In this document: one piece after another, positions 23,804 through 36,740 of the stretch | Numbering within the stretch: position 1 is the first letter of the stretch | Layout of the letters: every line of letters starts with the position of its first letter | Assembly (NCBI GenBank): GCA_009792885.1 | Contig: WMCF01000080.1 | Coordinates: 185,139 to 249,138, forward strand | Source of the DNA: Eremophila alpestris peregrina | Lineage: Eukaryota; Chordata; Aves; Passeriformes; Alaudidae | DNA: 64,000 nucleotides | Direction: 5' to 3' | Notes under the pieces: generated by a model | The model's database searches: none | Told to the model about the DNA's origin: nothing | The model's input: the letters and a program-made list of their open reading frames with translations, nothing else | Made by a program: the position numbers and the translations under genes

Positions 23804-24530
23804 GTAAGAATAAGTTTCTGCTTTAGAACCTCATCCTAGCTAATGGTAAAGATTCTGTTGGTGTCAGTCATGCAGGAACAGCCTGAACAAAATCATTACG
23901 AATCCCTGTATTTTCAGCAATGCATGGAATTTCCAGGAAAGCTAGTGAAAACTGTGTGCCCAAATCCTGCACATTCAAATCAATAATATTTTATTGAGAA
24001 AGCAATCCCCTAATGCAATGTCAGTAAAAGAACATCAACCAATATTGGTTTTATTCAGCTTTCAGAAGAATTTTTCTGCAAAACTTGGGCCAGATTTTTT
24101 GAATTGCACTGAGGTTTCTGGCAATGCCTCATTCAGGGGTGCTGTGCAGGGAGGTCTGAGGAAGCTCTCAGCTGTGACTAGCTAAGACTTTGGGATGTGT
24201 ATGCCAGAAGCAGGAAAGCATGCCCCACAGGTCACATCATGAACTTCTGACAGGGGAACACTTCGGCTCTGATGAAAACTGGGTGATGACTCCATTGAAA
24301 AAGCACATTCAAATCTCTGCACAGCAGAGCCCCTTGTGAGGATTTGGGGCTTAACATTTATAGTCATAACAATGCTGTTAATATACCACATTAAAGAGGC
24401 ACTTTGAAGCTCTGACAAGGGCAGTGAGAGAAAGAAGGATGGCAGCTGCTCTGTCAGTCACTTTGTTTTCTATGGGAACTAGCTGACAGTTAAAATCACT
24501 TATTATTTCTCATTTAAGCTAAACTTGTTT

Positions 24531-24543
24531 AAAAAAAAAAAAA
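24531..24543 (+). repeat. poly-A tract (13 A) in an A/C-rich patch
   Basis: Thirteen adenines are followed by GAAACAACAACCC and another A run to about 24567. This is low complexity. Confidence 0.9.
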
Positions 24544-24836
24544 GAAACAACAACCCAAAAAAAGACCTCCATGGCCAGAAAAAAAGTCTGTGGGGACCTT
24601 GGTAGCTTTCTGTGGTTTCGTACATATTTAGGCTGATGCTTTTTCAATACACCACTTCCTCCTCCAACCACCTTAGCTGCCATATTAAAGTGATCAAGTT
24701 GACCACAGATCTACTAAACAGAAATATGCAGTTCACTTAGTCTTTAAACCACATAAATACCGAAGAGGGATTTCTTCAGTTTCCAGCATTCATCTTGAAA
24801 CTACTGCTTAATATTAAATCATTAGATCTCAGGCAA

Positions 24837-24851
24837 TTTTTTTTTTTTTTT
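24837..24851 (+). repeat. poly-T tract (15 T)
   Basis: A pure run of 15 thymines in unique sequence. Confidence 0.95.
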
Positions 24852-26446
24852 GCACAGCCTATAAATAGGCACTTAAAATCTCAGTCATCTCCCACTAGAC
24901 GTGAAATGAGTATGTCCTGCGCTGTAAAATACCAAAGGCAAGTTTCTAGTGAGGCTGAAGAACCTTGAAAAGGTTAACTAGTTGAATAAATGTGCAACAT
25001 ACTTGAAGAAAATCTGACTTCTTGGAGATCCTTGTTTTTCAACAGCTGCTTGTGGCTACTAAAGTATGTGTTTTCAAGGGAACAAGCCTACATGGACTTC
25101 ACTGAGGCACATATTGATTTCTGTGCTTTAACTCTGTGTATATTGTTGTCTTTGGTATTATTTATTTGTGTGTCTGTGTGCATTTATTTACCTAGGTGTT
25201 CTCTGCAAGGGAAACCAAAGGTAAGTACACTTTAATAAAGACTGATACACATGAAATTTTCTAGATGTTAGAAAAAAATATATAAAGACACATTTGACTG
25301 CCATTCACACTAAGCAACTGAGCAGCAGAGCACTAGCATAACCATCAGCAAACACCACCCCAGGCTTTGCCCCAGGCACTTCATGCATGGAGGATGCTCC
25401 TTGCAAAAACCACCCCACTCCATGCTACCCTCTGTCAGGCCCCTTGTGAAGACTCCTCTCCACTGTGACCTCTATAAAAGACATGACAGGACTAAGCAAA
25501 CAGCTGGTATGGAGTAACCTCTGTTTACTGTGCTCATCTCTGTTGGCTTGCCAGGAGGTACTGCTCTTCTCATCTGCTCATTACATACTCCTGCTGTCTA
25601 TTGTGCTATGACTTAAATCAGGCCTTGAATAGATGTGTGTGGAAGGATGGAAATCAACTTGTTGTGCAGTTGTACAATCTCTAGCTGGAGAGTATCCATG
25701 GACAGCGCTGCAGGACAGCCAAGTGATAACATTCAATATGTCAGAGAATTGGAGAAACAAAGTGAAAAAAGAAGTAATAGGCCTTTTCGCTTTAGCTGAG
25801 GCCCCAAAAATATTTGGAGCATATATCTTATTGCCAGGGAGTGGCAATTAGCCATCAAGTAAAGATTAACCCAGGTAGATCTGATGAGCACAGATTTTGA
25901 GGCTCCTCCAAGATACATTAAGGTGCTGTCATTTGGATAGTTATGGGAGCAACACAGGAGGAAGTCTTTTTCCATGCACAGTGAGGGATGAGAAGCTCCC
26001 AGGTGTTGCTGTGTGCCCCAAGGGGCTGTGAGAGAACCTTGAATTGCCTTGCAAGTGTGCGGCTCATCAGGATTTGTAAAGAATACCCACCCCAGTCAGT
26101 ACAAGTTTGCCACACACATGTTTTAGCGGCATTTGAAAAATCTTTCCGCTGTCGTTTTTGCTCCTTTTTCCTAAGTTTTGTCCCAAAGAACATAAGGGCA
26201 GCAATCTGCCCTCATTCTCTTGCACTTCAGGAAAATTAAGAAAGGAGATCCACACAAGCCTTTTTACATTAGAAAAAAGTGTAATTTTTCTCCTGCCAAT
26301 ATATTTGTTTAGGAGCCTGGTTCGCTATATAATCTTTTATCAACTTTTCCACTTTTGTTTCCTAGGTAAAATCAAGTACAAGTTTTGCCTGCTCCTGCAC
26401 CTCTTCCTATACATACACCATACTTGAACTCCAGATGTTTTTGCAT

Positions 26447-27183
26447 TGTTCGACTGCCTAAGAAGTAATTCTTTGCTGGGGCTATCTCTTCTGAGATTAA
26501 CCACCGATGGTGGTGAACGGCTGTTTTCTCACTGCCCATGCTTGGAAGAAGGAATCGGAGAATGTTCTGGTTGAGGTCTGAAGATGTTTATTTTAGAAAT
26601 CTTATCTCAAGGTTCTCTCTGTCCAGTGTGAAGTCCACAGGCAGCTGGAAAAATGAATTCTCTCCGCCCATGAACAGCACCTGGGTTTTTATACTCTAAA
26701 CTACATGAACATTGTTTTTCTCTAAACTCCAATAACTAAAATCCATGTGATACAGTGAAACTGCACCTTCAACCAATCCCAAAAAACCATCACCTTTTGC
26801 AAAGAGGAAGAGGAAAAGAAAGACAGGATAATGTGCTTTTATCACATTGATCTGCCTCCATCTTGGCCCCATTTTACCTATGCAGCAAAATCTAAAACCC
26901 CTACTTTCTCACCCAGTGATATAACAAAAATCACACCAATCAAACTCTTCGTGACATTCAAATCCTCAGACAGCTCTGGCAGCCTTTTCCATGGGGTCAG
27001 ATCAAAGCCACCACTGCCTCTGACACAGGCCGAGGAGGACCAGCCCCCCCGTCCTGGTTGCTGCCCATCCAGGAGACCCAGAGGGATACTCTGGTCTCCC
27101 ACAATTCTTCTTTATTTCTTGTTCTCATAAACAAAAAGCAGTTTTGTCCCTCCTCCTGCCACAGTTCAGAAGTGCTTTAAACA
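26447..27183 (-). mobile_element. avian ERV LTR, minus orientation (copy 1 of a family also at 61.1 kb)
   Basis: The element runs on the minus strand and ends with CGAACA at 26447. A TATA box (TATAAAA, plus-strand 26687-26693) and an AATAAA signal (plus-strand TTTATT at 26587-26592) are 95 bp apart. The same pair with the same 95-bp spacing occurs in the repeat at 61090-62000. The two also share a block readable on the minus strand as F-D-x-x-P-W-x-R-L-P-x-L-x-E-D-L. This fits the U3-R-U5 layout of a retroviral LTR. The U3 boundary at 27183 (…TTTAAACA) is my best alignment to copy 2; 27134 is an alternative. No clear target duplication and no internal viral genes are seen, so it is probably a solo LTR. 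Frames within it are not genes. Confidence 0.7.
26687..26693 (-). promoter_or_regulatory. LTR TATA box
   Basis: The minus strand reads TATAAAA, 95 bp upstream of the LTR's AATAAA signal. It is the expected core promoter of the retroviral LTR. Present activity is unknown. Confidence 0.55.
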
Positions 27184-30100
27184 ATCACGGTTTTTGACCT
27201 GTAAGTCAAATTGTATTACATGCTTGTGTATGATTTCTGTAGGTATTGCATATACATTTCTGAGGGTAGAACTTGACCCATCAACATCTTTTGCCATGAG
27301 CCAGCCTGAGGGAAAATGAGTTTGTGTTGCAAAAGAAATTTATCTCAACACAGAGTGGGAGTATATTACACATACGCCATTGATTTTTGTGATTCAATGT
27401 TTTCACTAAGAGGATGGTAATAATCTACACAATTAATCTTTTTCTGAAAATCACTCTTCAAGCAAGATTTAAATATTTATGAGTGATCAGTGAGAATATT
27501 TGGTTTGTAATGTCTTGGTTTCCCTTGGGAAGTGTGCTTCTGTCAGGACCTGTAACCTGCAGTCAGGCAGCATGCATACAAGGAAGGGAGGCACGATTCA
27601 AGCATGTGCTTAAGTTTGAAGGATTTCCAAAACTGGCTGTTTTATTCACACTCAGAAGTCATCATATTTCAATATCTTCTTCACATGAAACAGGAGTTTT
27701 AGACTTAAGTTTTAGGAGAAATGGATGTGTTTTCATGACGGACATGATGATGACAGGAGGAAAACAGTAGGTTGAGATGAACCCTCCAAGGTAACCAGTT
27801 AACCATGAGTGGGAGATATGATGGTCCTGTAAAGCACCCACACCAAAATGTGGGTCTCAGTTCCTCTTCAAGGCCAAATTCACAGGAAAAATGAGGTTTT
27901 TACAATCATTGCCTGCAAAAACTCAGCAGAAGTTATAGTACTTGATATTTGTGCCAGCATGGAATCCTTTGATTTCAGTGTTGATACAGAGCTGGAGGCT
28001 GTTGCTCGGCTGTGATGATAATTATGTTCTTGCAGAGCACAGCCACTACACTTACTTTGCAGATTTTATTAGAAGATTTCTTCTTTTTAAGAAGCCATAG
28101 TATATTAACAGGAGAGCACTAAACAAGAGAAAGACTGCATTTTGACTGCACCAGGTGAATTTTTGCAAATTATCCAGTGACTTCTTTTGGACTTGCTTTG
28201 GAGAATTAAGTCCTGGCAACTGTGTCCTTCTCCTCACACTCAGCAGCCCTAAGCCCACTGTGTCAGGCACCTGTAATTCCTTTCCTACCCGCAGATTTTG
28301 TGTTAAATATGGAGACAACACTGACAGGGAAAACAGTGTTTCGATGTATGTGGATTACGGTATTTGAGAGTTACTGTTAAACTGCTATTTTAAACTAAGT
28401 AGCTCAAAGCGTGGTGTGACAGAAAGAACATGGAGATTTAAGTGCCCTCGATGAGCTGTGTAGCGCACTACTCACAAAGCTAATGTCTTCTCGGTGTTAC
28501 GCCAGCCGAGCTCTCTGACATCCTTAAAGCCCAAGTTGTTTGTAAGGTTATTATTAGAGATTTCTCACTTTCTGGAGCCAAGGGAGAAAAATAGCAACTG
28601 AGGTAAATGCTGCAAGGCCCCCAGACTGTTTTTGTTTGTGATTTATGATTCAGATGCAGACATCCTGTTCTGGTAGAAATAGCCTTGCTGGTGAGTTTGA
28701 CACCATGTTTCAAAAGGTACTTATTGAATAGAAAGTGGAAACAAGAAGGGGGTAGTTGAGTTTCTGAGGACTGAAAAACGAATCAGCCTGTCTGCGGTGT
28801 GAGGCACTCTCCTGCTCCCCTGAGGAGAAAGCTCTTAGTGGAATTCGGCCCCTGTGATGACAATGATGTTATTTTTCAAGCTTCTTACTGCACTGCAAAT
28901 AACATTACGCTATTTACATAGCACCCAAAGTGTCTTTGAGTAGGAATACAAAAGTGGAGAAAACGCATTCAATAAGAAACAACTCCTACTATTCATTGTA
29001 AAATGGACAATGGTTGCAAGCAATGTTACTGCAGTCATTGCTACTCTCACCTGTTACTGCTTATATATTAGTCCATTTGATTTCCACCTTTTTGTTCTAT
29101 AATGGAGGTTTAAGCCTGTTCTGGCCTTGCTATATATAGGCTAGTTGCATATCTCCAAACATGAAAAAAAATATTTAAACCAGATGTAAAAGTTTTGCCC
29201 AGATCTTCACTCAGCCTTCCATTGGCATGCGTCAAGTAAGCAGACCAGAGATGATAACAAAGAACAATAGCTGATAGCAATCACAGAAATCCTATAAGCT
29301 GATGGAGGGTTTTGCTGTTCATTTTTAGCATACTGGTTTTCTACAAATACACTGAAGTGGGGTAGGAGTTCTTTAGGGCAGACTGTTTATCTGTGCTGAA
29401 AGAGAAAGCTGGAAAGATGAAAATCAGCTTGGGTAGTGACAAAAATACTCAACTGTATTATTTAACTCTTTATTAAATTTGTTGCAATTCAAATCACTTG
29501 TGATGACACTAAATGAATGACCTATGAACTCTGATACATAGTTTAAACACCAGCTGTATGGTGGAGGAGATGATTTGAAACATTTTTTCCATGTCTGAAT
29601 TCCTGCTATGCAGTGTAGTTTGCAATGAACCTGAAATAACAGAACTACAAAGGGAAAAACATTGCTATGGCAACAACTATTTCTAATTTAAGTGAGCTTG
29701 GTGTAAGAAAAGAAGCAACAGTGTGATTTAAACAGAAACAGGCTTTGCAAAATTAATTAAATAATGCAATAATTAATTGAAAAATAAACAATAATCTAGC
29801 CCTTTACCTGTAATAATTTATCATCTACACCTGTAACTCTCTTTTCCCTGGTATTTTCTGAACTTACAGAAACATAGAACAACATTTTATAGCTTTAGAA
29901 ACTAAGACAGGTGTTAATTGAGTCCATCTCAGGAGAGGCATAGGAGTCCCTAAACAAAGGTGCAGAACATGCATGATTCAGGGTGTAAGGTCAAGATTAC
30001 TTATAGCTGGTGTTAGATACCAAATTAGGAGCCCAAATTAGCAGTCATTATTGCCAGAAGCTATCTCTACATTCACTGAAGTCCAGTAGAGTAGTATGGC

Positions 30101-32581
30101 CATTACCTCTTTGGCTGAATTTTCAAGAGCCTGTTTTTCAAGCCATGGTCTCTCTGATTTTCAGGGAGCAGCACAGGACTGATTTCCTAGTCAGCGATCT
30201 CAATTAGAAGAGGAACCAAGATCAAAGGCCTTAATTCACTCAGGTGGTTAACAGGAATTGTAAAACTGTATTCCAGTGCAAATTAATGGTACTCATTTAC
30301 CATATTCCAAGCTGCAATGATGATTTCCCTGACTTCGGGTTAACTACAAGCAGCAATGTCTCCATTTTCTACAGCCTTTCTGTAAGATAATAAAGGATAG
30401 AATTAAGAATCTTCATCTGATAACCAAGTACTTTCTTGTTGTTACTATAATGGGAGAAGATAAAAACAAACCCCCTTTCTCTCACCAACCTCTTTACAGG
30501 CAGATGGCTTGGCTGATGTGTTGGGGTTTTCTGTTGTCGTTATTTTTTTTATTATTATTATTTGTTTATAGTTTTTCAAAGGATAGACCACCTCCTTAGA
30601 AAAATAAATTGGTAAAAGTATTTTTTACTTCTATGTAATGCTTTGTCTTCCTAATGGTTATCTCAGTCACTTTTTGGGAACCCTCAGAAACAATTCCTTA
30701 TGGTGTGTGTGCAGGAATGTATTGATCTGTCAAGAAGAGATATGGTATGCTCTGCATAAAACAATGATGCTGCCTGCACTGCTTGAAGGAATGGACTCTG
30801 CTGCCTCTTGCCCTACAGGAGATAAGGGGAAAGTTTTGGGAAAGTGCACTTGGGACATGTAGGTGACCTTCATCTTGAATGCTTTGCCTCTTGGTGATCA
30901 AAGGTCTGAAAAGGCTTAGCAAGCAATAGATGACATCTCTCCAGCTCTACTCAGCTACTTCAAAAGCTTCTGCTTTGCCATTAAGGCAAACCAGATGATT
31001 CAAAGAGTTACATTTGATTTTTAAAAAAGCAATAACTTAGTTGAACAATCAATTTCAAATAGGCTCTGCGGTAAATAAATGGCAACTTGTTTATTTTCTC
31101 TTGCCACAAACAGCAGTTTGATTTGACTGCAGGAAAGCAGTGGCTTTTTCTTTAGTATTTAGTTACAGTTTTTCAATTAAAGATAACTGGCGAGAGCAGA
31201 ATCTTGAAAAATGTTGAAATACAATAATTTATTTATGTTAAACTTGAATATGTTTAATACTTATCAAAAGATTAAATGGCATTTGAAATCAAATTGAGTG
31301 ATTCAGGCTTGCAGAATAAGGCTTAATCTTTGGTTGTTTTGCTTCTGCAGAATAAATTGATCTCTGTAGTCAACATGATTTTTTTTAAAGTATGTTTACC
31401 GGGCTTTTTTGGTAAAAATGTCTTCATTACTTCTCTCTCACTAAGTTTTAGGCCTGAGTTTGGTGGTTTTGTTTGCTTTTGTAGGAGAATGTTTCAATCT
31501 ACTTGCACTAATTTTGTTTGCCTCACAGCTGGATGCTCCAAGGAGACATATTTACTGTATGACTCCAGTGACAGACTTTCTTAAGTAAATACACTGCTTT
31601 GAAATGATCAAGATTTTTATGCAGAGTATTTAATTTATGCAATATAATTGATTTTTCAAGTTAGAAGGAACTAGTCATTCCCTGATCAGACTTTCTCTAA
31701 TTATGCTAAAATTCCATTCAGTCATCATGCCCAATCACTAATGGGTAGAGGTGGAATAAACACTTTTAAACAGATACCAAATTTTAATAAAAAGGCATTG
31801 CTGTGAGGTTATCTAAAACATATTCTAAGTTTCTCAGTATACAGGTTTTGGCCATTGATACAAAGCTACATTTTCAATTGTTGGATATAAAGTCTTCATT
31901 TGTTGTTATGTGGGCTTGTTTCCCAGCACCATTTGCTGTAACTTTCTGTAATATCTTTTCTGTTAGTTATAATTTCTCCAAACTCTGAGCCATTATGGGC
32001 TTTACCTGCAGCATCTTCATTCTTCCCACATCTCCATGGATCAATGCCTGTCAGACTACATAAAAAAGAAGAAAATTCTTTCCAAGGTCCTTTAATGGTG
32101 GATCTCAGATTTATTGTGAATTGTGACTCCTTCATTAGAGATGCTGCATTGATGCATTGTGTTTGCATAGGGTAGAATGTTGAGGAATGTCTGGCTTCAC
32201 AGGAAGTTATCAGGCTGCCTTTATTAATCATGTGTTCCAAGTTTATTGGAATCACCTGTTTGCTCCAGAGTTATCTTGAATTCAATTTTATTTTCAAAGG
32301 TTTGAAGACTGTAAAATATGGAACCTCTTTTCATGTTTCTGCCTTCATGAGAGGAAGACAGCAAAAAAAGTGTATTATAAAAGCAACACAAGTCTGATTT
32401 CTTTTAAAGGACTTGATACTGGTTTCAATGGTATTAAGTGGAGATTTTGAGGGTCCAGTATACTAGCTGTACTCTGGATAGACTGACATTGTTCCGAAAT
32501 AATTGCAATTCTCTAGGATGTATTTTGTATACTTGCCTTGCAGAAAGATATGGACTTGAAATGCACAGAGGAATCCTAGAG
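27184..32581. other. unique non-coding sequence
   Basis: This is a long AT-rich stretch without a recognised gene. AT-rich patches with homeodomain-like ATTA cores occur at 29750-29822, and a short T8(ATT)4 repeat at 30543-30563. About 31050-31330 has a balanced, non-repetitive texture that could be conserved non-coding DNA, but that cannot be judged from one sequence. All open frames are under 100 codons. Confidence 0.5.
30543..30563 (+). repeat. T8(ATT)4 simple repeat
   Basis: A run of eight T followed by ATT units. Confidence 0.85.
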
Positions 32582-32663
32582 AAAAAGCAATTTACTGTAA
32601 AACATCTCCCACCACAGATGGTTTTAAACTGTGGTGGGAGATGTTTTACAGTAAATTGTTTTT
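32582..32663. repeat. long near-perfect hairpin (82 nt)
   Basis: Left arm 32588-32617 and right arm 32629-32658 are exact reverse complements over 30 bp, with an 11-nt loop at 32618-32628. Five more pairs (AAAAA at 32582-32586 with TTTTT at 32659-32663) extend the stem past a single bulged G at 32587. The stem is about 35 bp, GC-poor at its base and GC-richer near the loop. The plus-strand frame 32438-32665 runs through it, but only because the inverted repeat happens to stay open. It could be a recent template-switch inversion, a tiny palindromic element or a pre-miRNA-like hairpin. No known miRNA seed is recognised and no second copy was seen here. Confidence 0.97.
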
Positions 32664-33700
32664 AATATATATCACAGCATATTTGTATTGCACCCACTGA
32701 TGGTAATTTTTAATGCTCTTCTCATGGTAAAGAAATCTTTTGAAGACAAGTTTTGTTTAAGAGGAACATTCTTAAGCTGAGGGGAATGAATTATAGGAGT
32801 GGTGACTATTAAAAGGAGAAACATTTAAATCACTCAAGGAATTTATGAACTATGAAGAAAAGTAGTCAGTTAGAAATACTGTTATTATGTTGACATCTCT
32901 GAGATTAAAGGTGAAATTTTATTATTTAATCCATTACCTAATAATTTTAATAGGATATTTAGCTTGAATAAAAGGTATCCCTCTATCATTTTACCTTAGG
33001 AGTGAAAAAAATAAAATATTTTCATTAGCTAGTTATAGAAGATGGGCAGGACTATGAGTGGAAGAGGACTCTTGATCTGTTTCTTTTGTGTCTATCTCAA
33101 AATTCATGTCCTATCTACCAAGCCAATAGATAGCTATCTCTCTCTTAGACTGGGAGTAAGGGTAATGAACAGCACATCCTTCTTTATCTGGGATCCAGGT
33201 TCAGGGTTGTGTACCATCTTATTCTGCAGAAACAAATTATGTAATTAAGTGTCGGGGATGCAGTCTCCAAACCATGTGGGTCAGGCCTTCTTTAAAACAA
33301 TGAAGGGCTTTGAAGAGGCAGCATAGGACATAGAAGGCTGATAGTAATTAATGAAGGGATGACAGACACAGTAAGAAGAAATTTGATCAAAGTGAATATA
33401 GCACCTTCCATTCCAATCTCACATCCATGTTTCTAGCTCAGGACACTCTTTATAAACAAACTGATAAATAATATGGGCAACACACACAAAATGGTACACT
33501 GTGTTGTCTAGGAGAAAAAGGAATTGTGAGAAACAGTCCCTGTGCAGTTTCAACATTCATCAACCCACTGTATTCAGAGAGCACTCAAATATCAGCAGAG
33601 GTCACTTGGCCTGACAGCTGCACTCAATGACAAGATTTCCTCCAACACTACAGGTGAAGACCCCTACATATTACTGTATGATTCTCCTTAGGATTCTTTT

Positions 33701-33728
33701 TCACATTGTGAACACATCACATTGTGAA
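33701..33728 (+). repeat. direct repeat of TCACATTGTGAA
   Basis: The 12-mer TCACATTGTGAA occurs at 33701-33712 and 33717-33728, separated by CACA. Each copy is close to palindromic. It could be a tandem binding site or a slippage product. Confidence 0.8.
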
Positions 33729-35034
33729 GGATACATCAGAGATACTGTAATGTTCAGCAAAAATCACAGGTTTGTACGAGTTTATTCGCTTATATTTAGG
33801 TTTGCAACTGACTAAACAGAAATGCAAAATATCTGTAGTAAAATATGATTTGAAAATTGTCCCTGAAAATGACATCTGAGAATTTTTGTATATTCAAAGA
33901 TATTTTGATTGCCTGGTGATTTAATACACCTGAAGGAATGAATAGAGTGTTTTTGGAGGTTCATCTGCCATGGTCTGTTTGAAAAACACTAGTGACATAT
34001 TTATATTTTTCTATTTCTAGCATTCCATTTCCATTATCACAAATTCTCAAATTTCTTAGCTCAAATTCAGCAAAAAAACCCATCTAACCACACAATACTC
34101 ATAATTTCATCATTTGATCCATCATTTTTCACAACAGTTGATTTTCCTGGAAAAGCAGTATTTGTGACAACATCTCTGGACTTTGTTCTTTATCTCAGAC
34201 CTCCACCTTGTTCTCTTTAGAGCAGATGATTAGAATTACTTTCACTTAAATGATCTCTTAAGAGCCACATGACCCAGTCCTTAAAACCCAACCATGTTGG
34301 GCCCTCAGGTGTGATGTGGCATGGTAATTTCTTCCATTCAGGAAGTTGTGACCAAAGGCAGTATAGTCATCCAAGAAGCCATCTTAAAATAGATAGTCAA
34401 TTTCAAGCAAGGGAAAAAATTCTAAGAAAATATTTTTAAAATTACAAAAGGTGTCACTTTTCTGAGTGCTTCGTTAGGCACTAAATTTTCAAGTATTCTT
34501 TCAAGTCTGGGGTTGTCTTAGTGTACTGTTAGCCTCCCTGTTCTCTTTATGGGACTTCATCTAAAGTTAACTGAAATTTCTTGTCCTTCACATGCTTGGA
34601 CTTGTTACTAAACTTGTTGAGCACAGCAGTGGTTGTAATAAAAGCACCAGATTGAAGGGCTCATGTGCTGTGTCTAACGTGCCTGCTAGGGAGTGTTTCA
34701 ATTCTCCCTATTTCTGGTCACATTCCTGACAATCCAGTTATGGAATTAAATCACTTTATGAATACATATTCATGGATCAAACAGCTCAATAACTAATCCA
34801 ACTTATAATATTCCTAAATTACTTCAATCAAAATCTGTTCCATAGACGATTTCCACTTCTGACATATTTTGTCTAATGTGTAAGATTTTGAAAAGGATCA
34901 TTTGCCTTCTATTACAGTTCATCATATTAAATCAACTTGATCTGCTCCTTAAATGAAGATGATACATATTACGGGGAATTGCCTTGGATTGCTCACTCAT
35001 TGAAGGTATCTGTCACAAACAAGAAAATGCACAT

Positions 35035-35047
35035 ACACACACACACA
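35035..35047 (+). repeat. (AC)n microsatellite
   Basis: About six AC units. Confidence 0.85.
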
Positions 35048-36740
35048 GAGCCATGGGAACTACCTCTTGTGGAAAGTCCTCTAGAGGGAAGGAGGAAAAT
35101 ACAGCATGATTCCATCTGTGGCAATGTGTGTCATGCCTCTGTCATTCACCAAGAATTTGGTATCAGAGACCTCTATGAAGAGTCAAGTGTGCTAGGAGTC
35201 ACAGTCAGGAGATTAGTTCTCAGGCTGCTTGTTAAAGTACCTCTTATAAAATAACCCTCACCAGATGTTTCGCCTGAGATGACAGAATAAGTGAATCCTG
35301 GAGCAATTCAAATCAATGGCAAAATTCTCATAAAGCTTGAAGAGGCCAGGATTTCACAGGAGGGATTTTAGTTTGTCACTTCTGGGTATATCTGTTTGGG
35401 CTGTTTCTACCCTAAGATATTCCCAGCATTTTGATATAAAATTAGCCTCTATAAAACCTGAGTGGATTAGAGGATGAAGGAACATTTACTGTGATATCTC
35501 CCTAAATATTTTGTGTTCTGAATGTGAAAATTGCTCATTAAAGGATTTTTGAAAATCTTAAATCTTTTACTGTTGCCATTCAATGACTGGCCACACATTA
35601 AATAATTTTTTAAAAAGGGCATAAAAATTAAGAAATTAAAGAAAAGAATGTACTAGAAGGGAAACATTCAGAAGAACAGGTAGCTAGAGCATTGTGTTGG
35701 GCCTCACCATAACAAAGATCAAGTGAAGCAGGTAAAATTACTGCTCAGAGGGTGGAAAAATGTGAAGAATGAGAGAAAATAGGAAGTTTGAACACAGAGG
35801 AAGGGACAGTCAGCTGGGTCAGCAAGTGCTGTCTTGCCTGGGTAGATCTCCAGCTCTATGACTCAGCATCAAAAATGTTGGTTCCTTGGTGGATGCCAAA
35901 AAAGCCCATAGTTACTATGGTCACCTGTTACTAATTCATTGGGTGATCTATTGATTTCCTGTATGCAAATAAAAGAAGCTGTTGGGAAAAGAATGCAAAT
36001 AAAGACACATAGAAGCAAAAAGGAAGACAGCAGAAAATCCTACTGATGTAGCAGTGATGCCTCAGTTACCAGTGCCCATTTCCTTGTATGTAGCTGTGTA
36101 CAATCTTCTGTTTAAAATGCAGTTACTATGTTATTGATTTCCTAGATATGTTTTTAAAAGCATTTAGGATTGGGCAATTAGTTACTGCTTAATGTAGAAT
36201 GTCAAAACAGAGCTATCGACCCAACTAATTGATCAATTGGTTCATTATTTTCTTAACATGGCTTGATGGGGATCTAGTCCAAAAGAACAAAGGAAAGAAA
36301 AGTTAGTTGGATTTTGTGATAAGTATTATACAACAGAAAATTAAGGAAAGATGTTTTAATGTTGAAAGGAAAGAGTTTGGGGATAAAAGCAATTTTCCAG
36401 TAATTGCTATTTTGTTGAAACAACCACTCAAAGGAGAATTTCATAACAGGGCAACAGAACAAATTAAAATACTGAGTAGTGTACTCAGTGAAGTGTATTT
36501 ATTGCAACCAGGACAAAGCCTACATACATAACTATGTTATGAGAACATATTGATATATCTTTAATTACTTCATTCTGAAGTAAAACATAGAATAACGATC
36601 ATTAAATTAAAGAATCAGCTCTGAACCAGAAGTCCAAAATGGTGGACTTCAACAGGAACTAGCAAAAGTTTGGGGAAAGTATGTGTGAGAAAATAAAGGA
36701 TATGATTCTGGAAACTCTTTTGGCCTCTTCATTTCTGGAA

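Larger units (their letters stand above)
23431..26446. other. unique sequence with a CR1 shard and homopolymer runs
   Basis: No gene is seen. It contains the 21-bp CR1 match at 23783-23803, a poly-A run at 24531-24543 in an A/C-rich patch and a poly-T run at 24837-24851. Open frames stay below 100 codons. Confidence 0.55.
32664..36740. other. unique non-coding sequence
   Basis: No gene is recognised. Small items are a 12-bp direct repeat of a near-palindrome at 33701-33728, an (AC)n microsatellite at 35035-35047, a near-palindrome centred on TTGATCAA at 36223-36242 and an 8-bp-arm hairpin at 36629-36650. Open frames stay near 100 codons or below. Confidence 0.55.

Noticed and set aside
28861..28965. 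Second MIR-like SINE (TTTACATAGCACCCAAAG stretch)
   Set aside because: Only a short patch is suggestive, and the surrounding blocks do not follow the SINE pattern.
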